Made by a program: the position numbers and the translations under genes. A model generated the notes under the pieces. The model had not been told where the DNA came from and did not search any database. It saw only the letters and a program-made list of their open reading frames with translations. A DNA stretch of 64,000 bases from Clostridiales bacterium. Lineage in GTDB: Bacteria; Bacillota; Clostridia; Oscillospirales; Oscillospiraceae. Shown here in pieces: positions 40,671-50,593 of this stretch (position 1 is the first letter of the stretch; each line of letters starts with the position of its first letter). The stretch spans positions 25,027 to 89,026 of the forward strand of contig CABIYX010000010.1 of assembly GCA_902363045.1 (NCBI GenBank), given 5' to 3'.

Positions 40671-42620
40671 TTACATGGTCATCTCAGGCCACTGCTCCTC
40701 CTCATGGTCGTCCGGCTTGTGGCCCATAGCGATCTTCTTCTCCTGGATCTTCCGCCTGAGTTTTCGATCCACCTGCTGGCCCGCCGGGACGGCGGCCAGC
40801 ACAGAGTTATCCTGGAAGATCCGGCTCATGTGGTAGAGCAGCTGAGTGACCGCCAGCATCACAGAGGGCGGGCGGAGATTGTTTCTCTGCGCCAAAAAGA
40901 ACTGAGCGTATGGATTTCCCTGGGCGGCGGAGCGGCTGAACCACGCCATCGCCTGGGCCTGGTCCCTTGGGAGGCCCTGTCCCGTCAGGCACAGTTTGCC
41001 CAGCATGTACTGGGCGTATTGGTTTCCCGCCTCTGCCGACTTTGCGAACCAATCCACCGCTCTGGTGGTGTCCTTGCTGACGGTGCTTCCCTCCAGATAC
41101 TCTTTGCCCAGACGGTAAGCGGCGAAGTGGCTTCCGTTCTTCGCCGCCTGTTTCAACCAGCGGACGCCCTCGTCTGGGTCCCGCACCTCCCAATCGTCGG
41201 AGAGAAGCAGCTTGCCAAGGGCGTACTGTGCTTCAGGCAGGCCCTGTTTCGCTGCCTGAGTGAGCCAGTGTTTGGCCTTGCGGTTGTCCGGGATCAGCAG
41301 AGGGCCATCCCGGTAGAGCTGCCCCATCCGGTATTGGGCATAGGCGTCGCCGCGCTCCGCCACCTGCTCCAGCTTCTCCGCCGCCCGGTCACGGTAGTCC
41401 AGGGAAATGTCCTCGTTCCCAATGATGCGCCACAGCTCCCGGCAGGCTTGGGATTCATCCCGTGCCTGTTCCGGCTCATCGTGCTCAGCCAAGTCGTTGT
41501 CCTCGAAGGAGAGCTCACCCAGCCGGATGCGCTCCGCCTCCTGAATGACAGCGTTTTTGATCTGCCGGAACTCTTTCTCCTGGGACAGCTTTTTTCGTTC
41601 TCTGGGTTTGTCGTGGTAGTAACTCTCCACCTCGCCCTGGAGCCTGCACCACCGGTCGTAGCACTCACGCACCACCGGCAGCTCCGCCAGCTTGTCCACT
41701 ACCTCGTCCACGGTTTTCTTCACGGACTTGGGAAGGTAGCCGTAGGATTTTTTGCCTTTGACCGTTTCCAGTTGTCCGGCCAGCTGCTCCATCTTCTGCT
41801 CAATCTCAGGAGTCGTACAGATACTTCGTGTCATCTCCTGGGTGAGCTGCCGGATCGCGCGGCGTGCCTCCCGCACCAGTTCATCCCTCGATTGTGACTT
41901 CTGTTCGTAGGCGTGGAGCATCTCCTGTTTGAAAATCTGATTGGTGAGCGCAGATTTGATGTTGCGGATACCATCCCGCGTGAGATATGCTTCTCCCGGC
42001 TGTGTCGACCACGCCATCATGTGGACATGGGGATGCTTGCCCTCATCGTGGAAGGCGGCATACCAGCGGAAGTGATTTGGTTGGATGTTCATAGCGGCAG
42101 CGACTTCATTGCGATTGGCTCGGAGCAGGTTTCGCCACGCTTTGGCATTGTCATATCCAAGACGCGCAGCGTCCTCCCGCTTCAGGGAGAGAATATGCGT
42201 CCACACATTCCCGTTGTACTGATCCAGTTCCTGCATGGCCTGCTCCAAGTCCACAGCATCTTCATCACCAAAGAGCCCGTGGTCACCAAGCCGCTCCGCG
42301 CGAGGCCGGGTGGCAATGTACTTCATGTAGCCATCTGACTGCTGCACTTGAGACCAGTTTTCCTCCAGTGCTCTGGTGATAAAGACAGAGGCATTGGCCT
42401 TGGTGGGCTTGTCTTTGTAATCGGAATACTCGCCCAGCTCCCTGGCCTCCGGAAAATCCTTTGTCAGTTTGGTGATGAGCTGCTCCTGCTTTCGAGTGGG
42501 CGGACGGTCATCTGTGAGGATCTCAACCCGTTCCCGTGTGCCGATGTAACTCAGATAGCCACTGACCGAACTGCCGCCACCGCACTTGAGATAAGGGCTT
42601 TTCACGATCAATCCTGCCAC
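40671..42620 (-). CDS. MobP-type relaxase fused to Sel1 repeats
   Basis: 649 residues, GTG start overlapping the previous gene by 13 nt. The N-terminal domain carries the metal-binding HPHVH motif (196-200) of MobP (MobP3-like) relaxases, which nick oriT. The C-terminal half has four to five Sel1-like repeats (GDAYAQYRMGQLY, EAQYALGKLLL, FAAYRLGKEYL, QYAQYMLGKLC). It makes the element mobilisable by a helper; no type IV secretion genes are seen. Confidence 0.85.
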   Translation of the reverse strand: MAGLIVKSPYLKCGGGSSVSGYLSYIGTRERVEILTDDRPPTRKQEQLITKLTKDFPEARELGEYSDYKDKPTKANASVFITRALEENWSQVQQSDGYMKYIATRPRAERLGDHGLFGDEDAVDLEQAMQELDQYNGNVWTHILSLKREDAARLGYDNAKAWRNLLRANRNEVAAAMNIQPNHFRWYAAFHDEGKHPHVHMMAWSTQPGEAYLTRDGIRNIKSALTNQIFKQEMLHAYEQKSQSRDELVREARRAIRQLTQEMTRSICTTPEIEQKMEQLAGQLETVKGKKSYGYLPKSVKKTVDEVVDKLAELPVVRECYDRWCRLQGEVESYYHDKPRERKKLSQEKEFRQIKNAVIQEAERIRLGELSFEDNDLAEHDEPEQARDESQACRELWRIIGNEDISLDYRDRAAEKLEQVAERGDAYAQYRMGQLYRDGPLLIPDNRKAKHWLTQAAKQGLPEAQYALGKLLLSDDWEVRDPDEGVRWLKQAAKNGSHFAAYRLGKEYLEGSTVSKDTTRAVDWFAKSAEAGNQYAQYMLGKLCLTGQGLPRDQAQAMAWFSRSAAQGNPYAQFFLAQRNNLRPPSVMLAVTQLLYHMSRIFQDNSVLAAVPAGQQVDRKLRRKIQEKKIAMGHKPDDHEEEQWPEMTM

Positions 42621-43027
42621 TCATCGTCCTCCTCCCAAGCATCACGCACCCGTTGCTCCAGCGAGATGCGGCCATTGGTTTTCCGTACATTTTGAACGCT
42701 CTCCGCCCGCCGCCGGCGCAGATCCTCGCCGCTGAACTGATACGCGTCGGCGAGGATACCGGCCACCATGTCCTGCTCCACCGCTTGCCGGAAGGCGATG
42801 GAGGCCAGCCGCTCCTCCAGCTGTCCCATCCTTCCGTCCAGGTAGGACTTGATGGAGGTGGGGAGAAACAGTCCGGCGCTGTTGGCACTGAGGTAGTCCA
42901 GATAAAAGTCCACCGCCCGTTCAATGAAGGCGGTAATGCTCCGGCTCCCGTCCTCCTGATACCGGCGCTCCAGGATGGCCTTTTTCTCCGGTGAGAGGTA
43001 GAGGGGGAATTTTTCTTTTTTGCTCAT
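42608..43027 (-). CDS. MobC-like relaxosome accessory protein
   Basis: 139 residues. It opens MSKKEKFPLYLSPEKKAILERRY with a ribbon-helix-helix-like segment (SRSITAFIERAVDFYL), then helices. It lies directly upstream of the relaxase with an overlapping stop. It probably binds oriT, which may lie in 43028-43214, a gap with no gene. Confidence 0.7.
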   Translation of the reverse strand: MSKKEKFPLYLSPEKKAILERRYQEDGSRSITAFIERAVDFYLDYLSANSAGLFLPTSIKSYLDGRMGQLEERLASIAFRQAVEQDMVAGILADAYQFSGEDLRRRRAESVQNVRKTNGRISLEQRVRDAWEEDDEWQD

Positions 43028-43214
43028 AATGTTCTCCTTTCCGGGGGTTGACCCCTGTTTTTTCCTTGTGGTAGTAGGCTTTCGGGGATAGTGACCGCAG
43101 AGATGATATCACTGCCCGGATTTTGACCCCATTTCCAATCCCCGCAAAATCCCCCGCAACTGCCCGCACTGCGGGCAGAGGTGCTTCTGACGGGGGCGCT
43201 TGCGACCCCGTCGT

Positions 43215-43760
43215 TTATCCTGCTTTTTCTTTCGTCCCCGCAAGCACCTCCGAAAGCGGGCCAATTGGGGCCTCCAGCCCCAGATTGGCACTGGGACTCG
43301 CTTCCTCTCCGAAAGGCGCACACAGGGCGTTCTGGGGGCTTTCACGGGCCAATTCTGCGAGGCGTTCCGCCGCCCTCTGACGGGCGGCATCCTCCTCCAG
43401 CTGCTGGAACTGCCGCTCGTAGAACAATTCGATTGCTGCCTGGATCGGACGGATGGTGTAGAGCAGATTCCCGTTGAGGGGCCTGCCGTCTTTGCTCCGC
43501 ACAATCGTCGGCTCGGTGCGGATGAGGCCTTTCTCCTCCAGGCTGCGCACATACTTGCTCACGGTGTTCTCACTCATACCCAGCGCCTTGCCGATGGTCT
43601 TGTAGCTGGGGTAGCACTGGTAGGTTTCTCTGTCCTCGATGCTCAGCAGATAGCAGTAGATGGAGATCTCTGGGTAACTGAGACCGATGTGAAATACTTC
43701 ATTGGGGACCTTGAAATAGTTTTTATCGGGATCTCGTTTGGGCCACTGTTGGAACTTCAT
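43215..43760 (-). CDS. Winged-helix protein, replication-initiator-like
   Basis: 181 residues from the ATG at 43760 (GGAGGTGC). The N-terminus MKFQQWPKRDPDKNYFKVPNEVF leads into a winged helix (CYPSYKTIGKALGMSENTVSKYVRSLEEKGLI), typical of initiator/regulator proteins on Firmicutes elements. The C-terminus is low-complexity. It overlaps the upstream small HTH gene by 4 nt. Confidence 0.75.
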   Translation of the reverse strand: MKFQQWPKRDPDKNYFKVPNEVFHIGLSYPEISIYCYLLSIEDRETYQCYPSYKTIGKALGMSENTVSKYVRSLEEKGLIRTEPTIVRSKDGRPLNGNLLYTIRPIQAAIELFYERQFQQLEEDAARQRAAERLAELARESPQNALCAPFGEEASPSANLGLEAPIGPLSEVLAGTKEKAG

Positions 43761-43945
43761 ATAGCACCTCCCGTATGCTCCTCCATCCACTGAATGCACT
43801 TTTCTTTCGGCACCACCATGCGGTTGCCCACGCGCAGCACCGAGAAATCTGGTTGGTGCATCAGTTCATACCCTCTGGACGGTGATACGCCCAGCACCTT
43901 CGCCTCGTTGTGGTTTTTGTAGACAGATTCTTTCATGTTGATCAT
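43757..43945 (-). CDS. Small excisionase-like HTH protein
   Basis: 62 residues. KVLGVSPSRGYELMHQPDFSVLRVGNRMVVPKEKCIQWM is the same fold as the excisionase at 40383. AAGGAGATGATC precedes the ATG. ATGA-coupled to the winged-helix gene. The upstream gap (43946-44089) shows no gene. Confidence 0.75.
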   Translation of the reverse strand: MINMKESVYKNHNEAKVLGVSPSRGYELMHQPDFSVLRVGNRMVVPKEKCIQWMEEHTGGAI

Positions 43946-44089
43946 CTCCTTTTCAAAACTCCCTCTACTTCTTTAGCCGCAAACATTTGCATGCGACATA
44001 GGTTTGACATAACCTTTGGATGGTGTCCGAGTTGTTTCTCTACTTGTATAGGGGAAAAATATATCCCGCTGACATACATTTGACAGAAA

Positions 44090-44123
44090 AACGGAGCGTC
44101 TGCTTTGTCGCAGACGCTCCGTT
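44090..44123 (-). terminator. Terminator of the 44138-44845 gene
   Basis: A perfect 14-bp stem (44090-44103 with 44110-44123) is followed on the minus strand by TTTTTCTGTC. Confidence 0.85.
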
Positions 44124-44137
44124 CGAGGTTGGATTAT

Positions 44138-44845
44138 TTACTTTTGTGCTGGTTTCAGCAACCGGCATGTTCCCTCCGCCTCGTCCCGCTCTTTCAGCAG
44201 AGAGGCCAGAGCAGAGAAGAATTTCTTTTGCTGGTAGTCCACGCTGCCGCGGTTCAGTTGATGGGCTTCCGCGTACTTGCGGATGGATAAACCGTCCACA
44301 AACCGCTCCCGGAAATAATCCTGGTATGCAGCCAGCACCGTTTTCAGGGCATTGTCCAGAAACTGCAAGTCCTCTTTCAGCTTGGCGAAGTCACTTTTGG
44401 TGATGGCGACCAATCTCTTTTCCTTTACGCAGAGGCGATATTTGTTCCGGTCGAAGTTGTAGTGCTCGCAGAGATCTTTTGCGTATGCGTGGTAGGTAAG
44501 AGACTGCTGGTACTCGCGGGAGTCGTATGCTTCATCCAACTGTGGTCGCTGCCGTTTACGAACCGGTCCCCGAAACTCCTCTTCCTCCAGCCGCTCTATT
44601 ACTTCACCTGAGATCTTCATGTTGAGCAGCCGCTTATACTTGGCTTTCCGTTCGCCGTTCACTTCGACAAATGCGCAGAAGGATTTTTTGCTGGAGGTGT
44701 AGTACTTGGGGACATCCGCGAAGGGGTAGGTGGTCCAGATGACACTTTCCTCGCCGGTGTCGGCGTCGGTGGCCAGAGAGATTACATAGACCACTTTCCT
44801 GTCGTACCGCCGGTAGTATCCGGCGCTGATCCGTCTGCCCGCCAT
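44138..44845 (-). CDS. Hypothetical mobile-element protein with C-terminal sigma-like HTH
   Basis: 235 residues. It opens MAGRRISAGYYRRYDRKVVYVISL. The C-terminus (DGLSIRKYAEAHQLNRGSVDYQQKKFFSALASLL) looks like a sigma-factor region 4 helix-turn-helix. Proteins of this kind occur on Clostridial integrative elements as putative regulators. The 44846-45133 gap beyond it has only an imperfect hairpin near 44974-45020. Confidence 0.6.
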   Translation of the reverse strand: MAGRRISAGYYRRYDRKVVYVISLATDADTGEESVIWTTYPFADVPKYYTSSKKSFCAFVEVNGERKAKYKRLLNMKISGEVIERLEEEEFRGPVRKRQRPQLDEAYDSREYQQSLTYHAYAKDLCEHYNFDRNKYRLCVKEKRLVAITKSDFAKLKEDLQFLDNALKTVLAAYQDYFRERFVDGLSIRKYAEAHQLNRGSVDYQQKKFFSALASLLKERDEAEGTCRLLKPAQK

Positions 44846-45133
44846 TGCCGCACCTCCTTGTTTTCTTTTTCAATAACAGGGTTTCTGTAAATGACGGAGG
44901 TTTTTATTGTTTATTCCCACGCAAAATTTGAGGAGCCCATTCCCTCTCGTTTAGATTGTAACTGAAAGGCAGATACGGTGATAGACCAGTTCACTGCGCT
45001 GGTCACCCTATCCGTCAACGGCTTTTCGTAGATTCTCAAGCCAGAAGGTCCAGCGCGTTACATCCTACATAGGGTGCCCAACATAATCCAAAGCGGACAT
45101 CTCTACTTTGAATTGACTTGTATCATGCCCAAG

Positions 45134-47227
45134 TTACTCGACACCCAACGCTTTAAACACTGCGTCTTCTGCACTGTTATAAAAAATCAGATTGAAGCTG
45201 CCAATTAGATCGGCAGGAACTGTCCCCAATTCCGCCGCAGAAGTCATGGGCAACAGTACCTTTTTAGCTCCACTGTCCAGACAAACCTGTAAAGCATTTG
45301 GCAACTCGTCCACCTTGATCATCGTGCCACTGATGCTGATCTCACCCAAAATAGCGGCGGAACTCAGCACCGGTCTGCCAAGAGCAATCGAACACAGTGC
45401 GATCAGCGTAGGCAGCGCCAGCTTGTCTGTCGTACCGATCCCTTGCAGGTCCTGGTAGTTGATGATGTAGTCCTTCGTGGATGTGCTGATTGAGCCACTG
45501 ATACGCCCACCGTTTGCCTTCAAGTAGTTGAAGGCGGTGTTGGTGGCTTCCTTTGCATCCCGGTCGGAACCAATTCCGGTACGCTCGAACTTTCCGCTCC
45601 CCGGTAGCATCTGGCTCTCCAACCGGAACACACCAATCATCCCGGATCTTCCCCGGCTCACCGTGTAAACCTGGCCGGGATTGCACAACCCTTCAGGGAT
45701 CAGTTTGCCGCCGCCCTGCTCCGGCACAGAGACATAGTGCTCGTCAAAAGTCTCATTGTCCAAGTAGGAGAAGTTCACATCGTAGAACTCCATGCCGCCC
45801 AGCTTTTTCAGCTGCTCCTTCACCCGGCGGCGCATTTCCAATGCAATTTGGAGAATTTCTTCCAATTCTTCCTTGTCAAAGACGCCGTCGGGATATACCA
45901 GTTTGACAAGCCCACCGACCATTTTCCGCACCGCAATGGTATCGCGCTGGTTGAGGTTTTTCCCCAGGCGGAAATACCTGTCCAGGGTATCGCCATATTG
46001 CTCCTTGCGGAGCTCCCGCAGGAACTCAGCCAAGTAGTCCGTGATGAAGCCGTAATCGTCGGTGAAATGCTCTGGGCGGAATTTGGGAATCTCCCATCCC
46101 GGAAGGTAACAATGGATACGATCCAGGAAAGCGGTATCCGTCCCCATTTCCGGCGGGAAGGGGTCAAAGAGGCTGGAGGTTTTCAGCAGGACATCCACGC
46201 TCTGGTTGATGTTGCCCACAAATACCATCGAGGCATTTGCCGCCTTTTCCTCTTTGCCACGGGCAAAGGAACCGGATGCCATGTAGTCCTTCATAATCTG
46301 GACGCCATCTTTATCTTTGAATCGGATACCGGCCACCTCGTCAAAGGCTACGCAGTCCCACAGTCCCACCAACCCCATCGTGTGCTTGCCCATATTGTAG
46401 AACAGGTTGGCGACTGTGGTTTGGCCGCCGGAGACCAGGATACTGTTCGGGGAAACTTCTTTGTAGAGATGAGATTTCCCAGTGCTGCGAGGCCCCAACT
46501 CGCAGAGGTTGAAGTTGTTCTCCACCAGCGGCACCATGCGTAACAGCAGCAGCCATTTTTCCCGATAGGTCAACTGATCCGGTTCCATGCCGATAGAACG
46601 CAGCAGTACATTGATCCACTCTTCCTTAGTAAACGCCTTGCGGCCCTTTTTCAAGTCGTCAATGTCCACATGAGGCATCTGGATCGGCGTCGGCTTGCGA
46701 ATGCTGATGAGGGATTCGTTTTTCTTTTTTGGTTTCCGATCCTGAAGGCTCATATCGGATTCCTGCTCGTTGTTGTATTCGAGCTGGACAATGCACCAGA
46801 TGCCTCCGCACAGAAGCCGGTCAAACTTTTCCGGGTATTCTTCGGAGATGGGAACACCGCTAAGACCCAGGTTCGAGAATCTCGCCTCGTAGTAATCGTA
46901 TTTCAGGTTCAGTTCCACCGTTACCTGGTCGATGATGGTCATAGCACCGCGCTGGCGCAGCCGGGAAAGCACCTTTTCCGACTCGTCCGGCCGCACATAG
47001 TTGTCCGCCAGGATGCGCTTGACGGTCTCCACGCCCTTTTGGACGATCTCATCATCATCCGTGCTGCAATACTGCCCCAGCAGAAATTCCAAAACATAGG
47101 TAGGGACATTTGCCCCTTCTTTGATTTTCTTGGTCAGATCCTTATGGACGATCTTTCCGTCAAAATTCTGGCGGAGCTTTTCTTTGATTGCCTTGCGGGT
47201 ATCCATGTTCGCTTCAAACTCATCCAT
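45134..47227 (-). CDS. brxL: BREX protein BrxL (Lon-like)
   Basis: 697 residues. AAA+ Walker A GPRSTGKS at 245-252, then a C-terminal Lon-protease-like domain (about 535-690, with SGSISTSTKDY and GTTDKLALP). BrxL is the last gene of type 1 BREX loci and blocks phage DNA replication as a DNA-binding ring. It is also last in this operon. Confidence 0.95.
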   Translation of the reverse strand: MDEFEANMDTRKAIKEKLRQNFDGKIVHKDLTKKIKEGANVPTYVLEFLLGQYCSTDDDEIVQKGVETVKRILADNYVRPDESEKVLSRLRQRGAMTIIDQVTVELNLKYDYYEARFSNLGLSGVPISEEYPEKFDRLLCGGIWCIVQLEYNNEQESDMSLQDRKPKKKNESLISIRKPTPIQMPHVDIDDLKKGRKAFTKEEWINVLLRSIGMEPDQLTYREKWLLLLRMVPLVENNFNLCELGPRSTGKSHLYKEVSPNSILVSGGQTTVANLFYNMGKHTMGLVGLWDCVAFDEVAGIRFKDKDGVQIMKDYMASGSFARGKEEKAANASMVFVGNINQSVDVLLKTSSLFDPFPPEMGTDTAFLDRIHCYLPGWEIPKFRPEHFTDDYGFITDYLAEFLRELRKEQYGDTLDRYFRLGKNLNQRDTIAVRKMVGGLVKLVYPDGVFDKEELEEILQIALEMRRRVKEQLKKLGGMEFYDVNFSYLDNETFDEHYVSVPEQGGGKLIPEGLCNPGQVYTVSRGRSGMIGVFRLESQMLPGSGKFERTGIGSDRDAKEATNTAFNYLKANGGRISGSISTSTKDYIINYQDLQGIGTTDKLALPTLIALCSIALGRPVLSSAAILGEISISGTMIKVDELPNALQVCLDSGAKKVLLPMTSAAELGTVPADLIGSFNLIFYNSAEDAVFKALGVE

Positions 47228-47254
47228 TGTTTTTTACTCCTTGGAGATGCCCTC

Positions 47255-49855
47255 TCAGAAGAAATTGAAATCATCCACTGCAAAGGCTATGTCGATCTGG
47301 AATTCTTCCTTCACCGGCGCTTGCAGTCCGCTCTCGTCCGCAATTACCAGAAAATATGTCTGCCGGTTGCTGTACTTCTGGGAACGCAGGCTGAAATTGC
47401 ATCGGAAGGTCCGCTCTTGGGCGTTGTCACTGGTCTTATCGGCAATGATCTTTCCGGTGTCACTGATCTTCTGGCCGTTTTCATCTACAAAGTACACCAG
47501 ATATTGCGCTGCTTCACGGTTTCCGCCCACGGCTTCCTTTTGGTAGAAGTTCAGAGAGAAGATCATGTTGCTGATTTTCCGGCTGGCAGACAGCAGGCTG
47601 ACCGTCACCGGTTTGGTGTCGATTTTGTCCCGGTTGCGCTGATACGCCTTGTAGGAATTGCGCAGGAACTGGAATTCCAGCACTGGCACTACCATCTCCT
47701 GCAAGCTGATACCACCATGCACAAAGTTGAGGCCGCCACCTTTTTTCTTGATACGGACATATTCCCTCGGAGCAAAAGCCTCATAGCCGGTGTTGCCATC
47801 CAGGAACTGGACCGGCAGCAGATACTTGGGGTGCGCGTCTTTTTGTGTGATCAGATACCGACGGTCTACCTCCACATCCTGTGCGCTGGGGGTAGTGCGG
47901 TCCACCTTGTCGTCCTCGCCCAGCGGGCTGTATGTGTAGAGGAAACCGTGGTCTGCGGTGACAATAATATTCGTTCCACCAAAATCGTTGACAATGACCC
48001 TGGCCAAGTTCTTGATCTGACTGATGGCTTCATCACAGGCGGAAAAAACGGCGCTGTCGGAGGTGTGGCTGGCTTTGTCCACGGTGTCATGGTAAATATA
48101 GACAACGCTCATGCCCTTGACGAGCGCCTGCCGATCCTGCCGTTTCAGCAGTAGAATATCTTCATATTTCAGCGCCACACTGGCGGGGTTGGCCTTTTTC
48201 AGCAGCTTGTCCCGGTATCCGGCATCGGTGGGTTCGCCGTCGGCCAGCACGGCCAAGGTACCGTCGGTGCGGGGTTTGACCTCCAGCTTTTTGTGGGGCA
48301 GCAGTGCGGCCATGCCATACTTGGTTACGGTCGGGAACAGACCTTCGCAACTGCCAAGGGTCACCTTGCACTGCATTTCCCGCTGAAGGTCCTCTGCCAA
48401 CGAGGCAGCAACTTCATACCGGAAGGCGTCCGACACGATTACAAAGATCCGATTCTCACTGGGCCGCACCTTTTGGACATAGAAATCGGTCTGCTGGGGC
48501 ACCTCCAAGATATGGCCGTGCTTTTCCAGGTTTTCTGCGCAGGCATCCGACCAGTTCTGGCCCAGTTGGCCGAGGAACCAATGGGTGTACAGCCCCTCTA
48601 CCTTGTCCACCACCTGCTTGAACAAATCATCCAGCAGCGGATGGGACTCTTTCAGGCTGCGCTGGAAGCACAGATGGAACAGCCGGTAATAGGTGTCCAT
48701 CCGGTAGTAATCGGAGGTATATTCCCTCCAAATGCGGTGCGGCTCCACCGTGTGGAAACCGGCGGAGTGCTCCGTAAAGAACGCCTGCATGTTTGCCACC
48801 TGGAGCAAGCCCTCGTAGTAGCTGGCGACGCTTTGGTACCAAGGCATAGTGCGGCGTTTTTCAACCACAAGGCGAATCGACTCCACTTGGATGATGTGGT
48901 CGCTGATCTCCTTCATCAGGCTGGTCAGGATGCACTCGTCAATGCAGGGGAAGCAGGCGGTATCCATCAGATCGGCCACCGGCAGCTTGGAGAACCGCTG
49001 GGGCAGGCGGGCTTCCTGTTCCACATACCGTGCGGTCTCATATAGCTGCGCAGTGTCCTGACTGTGCAACCAGTCTGAGACGAAATCGTAGCAGTACGCC
49101 TGATGCGGGACAGACAGAAAGGCATCCAACCCGGCCAGGAGATCAGTGTGCATGGTGCGGGTGGCGGCGGTGAGCAGCAGGTGGATGGCCAGCCTGCCCA
49201 GGCTGCTGTCCTCCCCCTCGCCGTATCCGGTGCCCTGGGATACCATGACCCAGAACGCCTGATCCGCCCCGTAGTTCACAAAGCTCTGGTAGACGCTGTT
49301 CGTATCCATGTCCAGCCCAGCGCGAAAGACGGCCCGGAGAACTGCACTCGGCTGCAGGCTGCCGCAGCCGCTGAGTGCCGCCATAACCGCAAGGTGCATC
49401 TGTGGGGCTGTGGAAATGCCATCACTGAGTTTCTTTACAGCGTTACGGTGCTTTTGGGAACGGAAGAACTTCCGGTACCGCTTCACCTGGTTGCGGATGA
49501 TGGGGGTAGCGGGCAGTCCCATCTCGTCCATCCAGATGGAATTGAGGTCAGCGCGGAACTCCTCACTGTACAGCTGCACATTGATGAGCCAGTTGTCATC
49601 GTCCTTGGTGAAGGAGCGAGGATCGTAGACAAGATAGTTGGAGGCCAGGTCGTCCTCGCAGAGCTGCTTTTTGACAGCGAAGGTGTTACTGCCGGTCAGC
49701 GCCACGACGGTGACGCCATCCAGGGCCAATTCCCCGATCTGATCCTCGAACTCCCGTTCCTCATCGTACCAGAAGATGATCCGGCGCTGGTAAAACTCCG
49801 GTAAAGGTGCAGCAAATCGTTTGCTTAACTCCCGCGTAATTACTTCGATATCCAT
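47255..49855 (-). CDS. pglZ: BREX phosphatase-like protein PglZ
   Basis: 866 residues. The alkaline-phosphatase-like PglZ domain (about 470-650) shows VSDAFRYEVAASL, VYIYHDTVDKASHTSD and IVTADHGFLYTYS. N-terminal region helical, C-terminal beta-rich. Core protein of all BREX types, needed for methylation and exclusion. It precedes brxL by 27 bp and is separated from pglX by the two Septu genes. Confidence 0.95.
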   Translation of the reverse strand: MDIEVITRELSKRFAAPLPEFYQRRIIFWYDEEREFEDQIGELALDGVTVVALTGSNTFAVKKQLCEDDLASNYLVYDPRSFTKDDDNWLINVQLYSEEFRADLNSIWMDEMGLPATPIIRNQVKRYRKFFRSQKHRNAVKKLSDGISTAPQMHLAVMAALSGCGSLQPSAVLRAVFRAGLDMDTNSVYQSFVNYGADQAFWVMVSQGTGYGEGEDSSLGRLAIHLLLTAATRTMHTDLLAGLDAFLSVPHQAYCYDFVSDWLHSQDTAQLYETARYVEQEARLPQRFSKLPVADLMDTACFPCIDECILTSLMKEISDHIIQVESIRLVVEKRRTMPWYQSVASYYEGLLQVANMQAFFTEHSAGFHTVEPHRIWREYTSDYYRMDTYYRLFHLCFQRSLKESHPLLDDLFKQVVDKVEGLYTHWFLGQLGQNWSDACAENLEKHGHILEVPQQTDFYVQKVRPSENRIFVIVSDAFRYEVAASLAEDLQREMQCKVTLGSCEGLFPTVTKYGMAALLPHKKLEVKPRTDGTLAVLADGEPTDAGYRDKLLKKANPASVALKYEDILLLKRQDRQALVKGMSVVYIYHDTVDKASHTSDSAVFSACDEAISQIKNLARVIVNDFGGTNIIVTADHGFLYTYSPLGEDDKVDRTTPSAQDVEVDRRYLITQKDAHPKYLLPVQFLDGNTGYEAFAPREYVRIKKKGGGLNFVHGGISLQEMVVPVLEFQFLRNSYKAYQRNRDKIDTKPVTVSLLSASRKISNMIFSLNFYQKEAVGGNREAAQYLVYFVDENGQKISDTGKIIADKTSDNAQERTFRCNFSLRSQKYSNRQTYFLVIADESGLQAPVKEEFQIDIAFAVDDFNFF

Positions 49856-49879
49856 TTATTTCACTCTCAATATGTATTC

Positions 49880-50593
49880 TTAGTGCCGTCCGATATAGTC
49901 CTTTAACCACCAGATGAGGATTCCGGAATATTCAGACTTTGGATCGGTCTCCTGTTCAAACATTTCAAGAACAGATATACAGTATTCCTTGGTTTCTTCT
50001 TCGTCATCCATCGGCAATTCAGATTGCATCGCTTCGAGTACTTTTCTTCTGGATTCCGGTAATTGAACCGCTTCTGAAATGCAATTCAAATTTAGTTTCA
50101 CCGTTATATCATCTTGAACAGCAGGATCATTTGAGAACATTTCCCCGTTTTCCCTGTATTGGATGCTTGCCAGTGTAGCGGGATCACAAGGATTTAGCGT
50201 GAGTTGAGGGTAAGTATCCCTTCTCTTTGCGTCACAGGTGAGGTCTCTGGGTTTTCGTGTATGTTTGCGGCCTCTATTTCCAGAGCAAACAGCCAACATA
50301 TTTTTATAATCTAAACCCTGACCTTTTTCTTCGTGGGTAGGTGGATTTCGTGGAAACCAATGCTCAATTGTCACAGGGTCAATGTCGTCAGGTAGTTCTC
50401 TTTCATCTGGGATTCGGCGCGTACAATAGGCACAGAGATGTCCTTGCTCTTCCATCAAACTTTTTAAGATGGCCGTTTTGTCTTCATGATTAAGTTGCTC
50501 GTAGGCGTCATTGGAGTTCAAGCCTCGCTCACGGGCTATTCTTTGCTTCTCCAGCAAAATAGCTGGAGAAGCTTTCTTTTTTATCGGTATCAT
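49880..50593 (-). CDS. ptuB: Septu HNH nuclease PtuB
   Basis: 237 residues. A Cys-Cys/HNH core is seen: HLCAYC near 53-57, VTIEHWFPRN near 77-85, and YKNMLAVC followed by C-rich and N-rich residues, as in the TIGR02646-type HNH family used by Septu and retron-Ec78 systems. Its start overlaps the ptuA stop by 4 nt. It is the DNA-cutting effector held in check by PtuA. Confidence 0.9.
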   Translation of the reverse strand: MIPIKKKASPAILLEKQRIARERGLNSNDAYEQLNHEDKTAILKSLMEEQGHLCAYCTRRIPDERELPDDIDPVTIEHWFPRNPPTHEEKGQGLDYKNMLAVCSGNRGRKHTRKPRDLTCDAKRRDTYPQLTLNPCDPATLASIQYRENGEMFSNDPAVQDDITVKLNLNCISEAVQLPESRRKVLEAMQSELPMDDEEETKEYCISVLEMFEQETDPKSEYSGILIWWLKDYIGRH

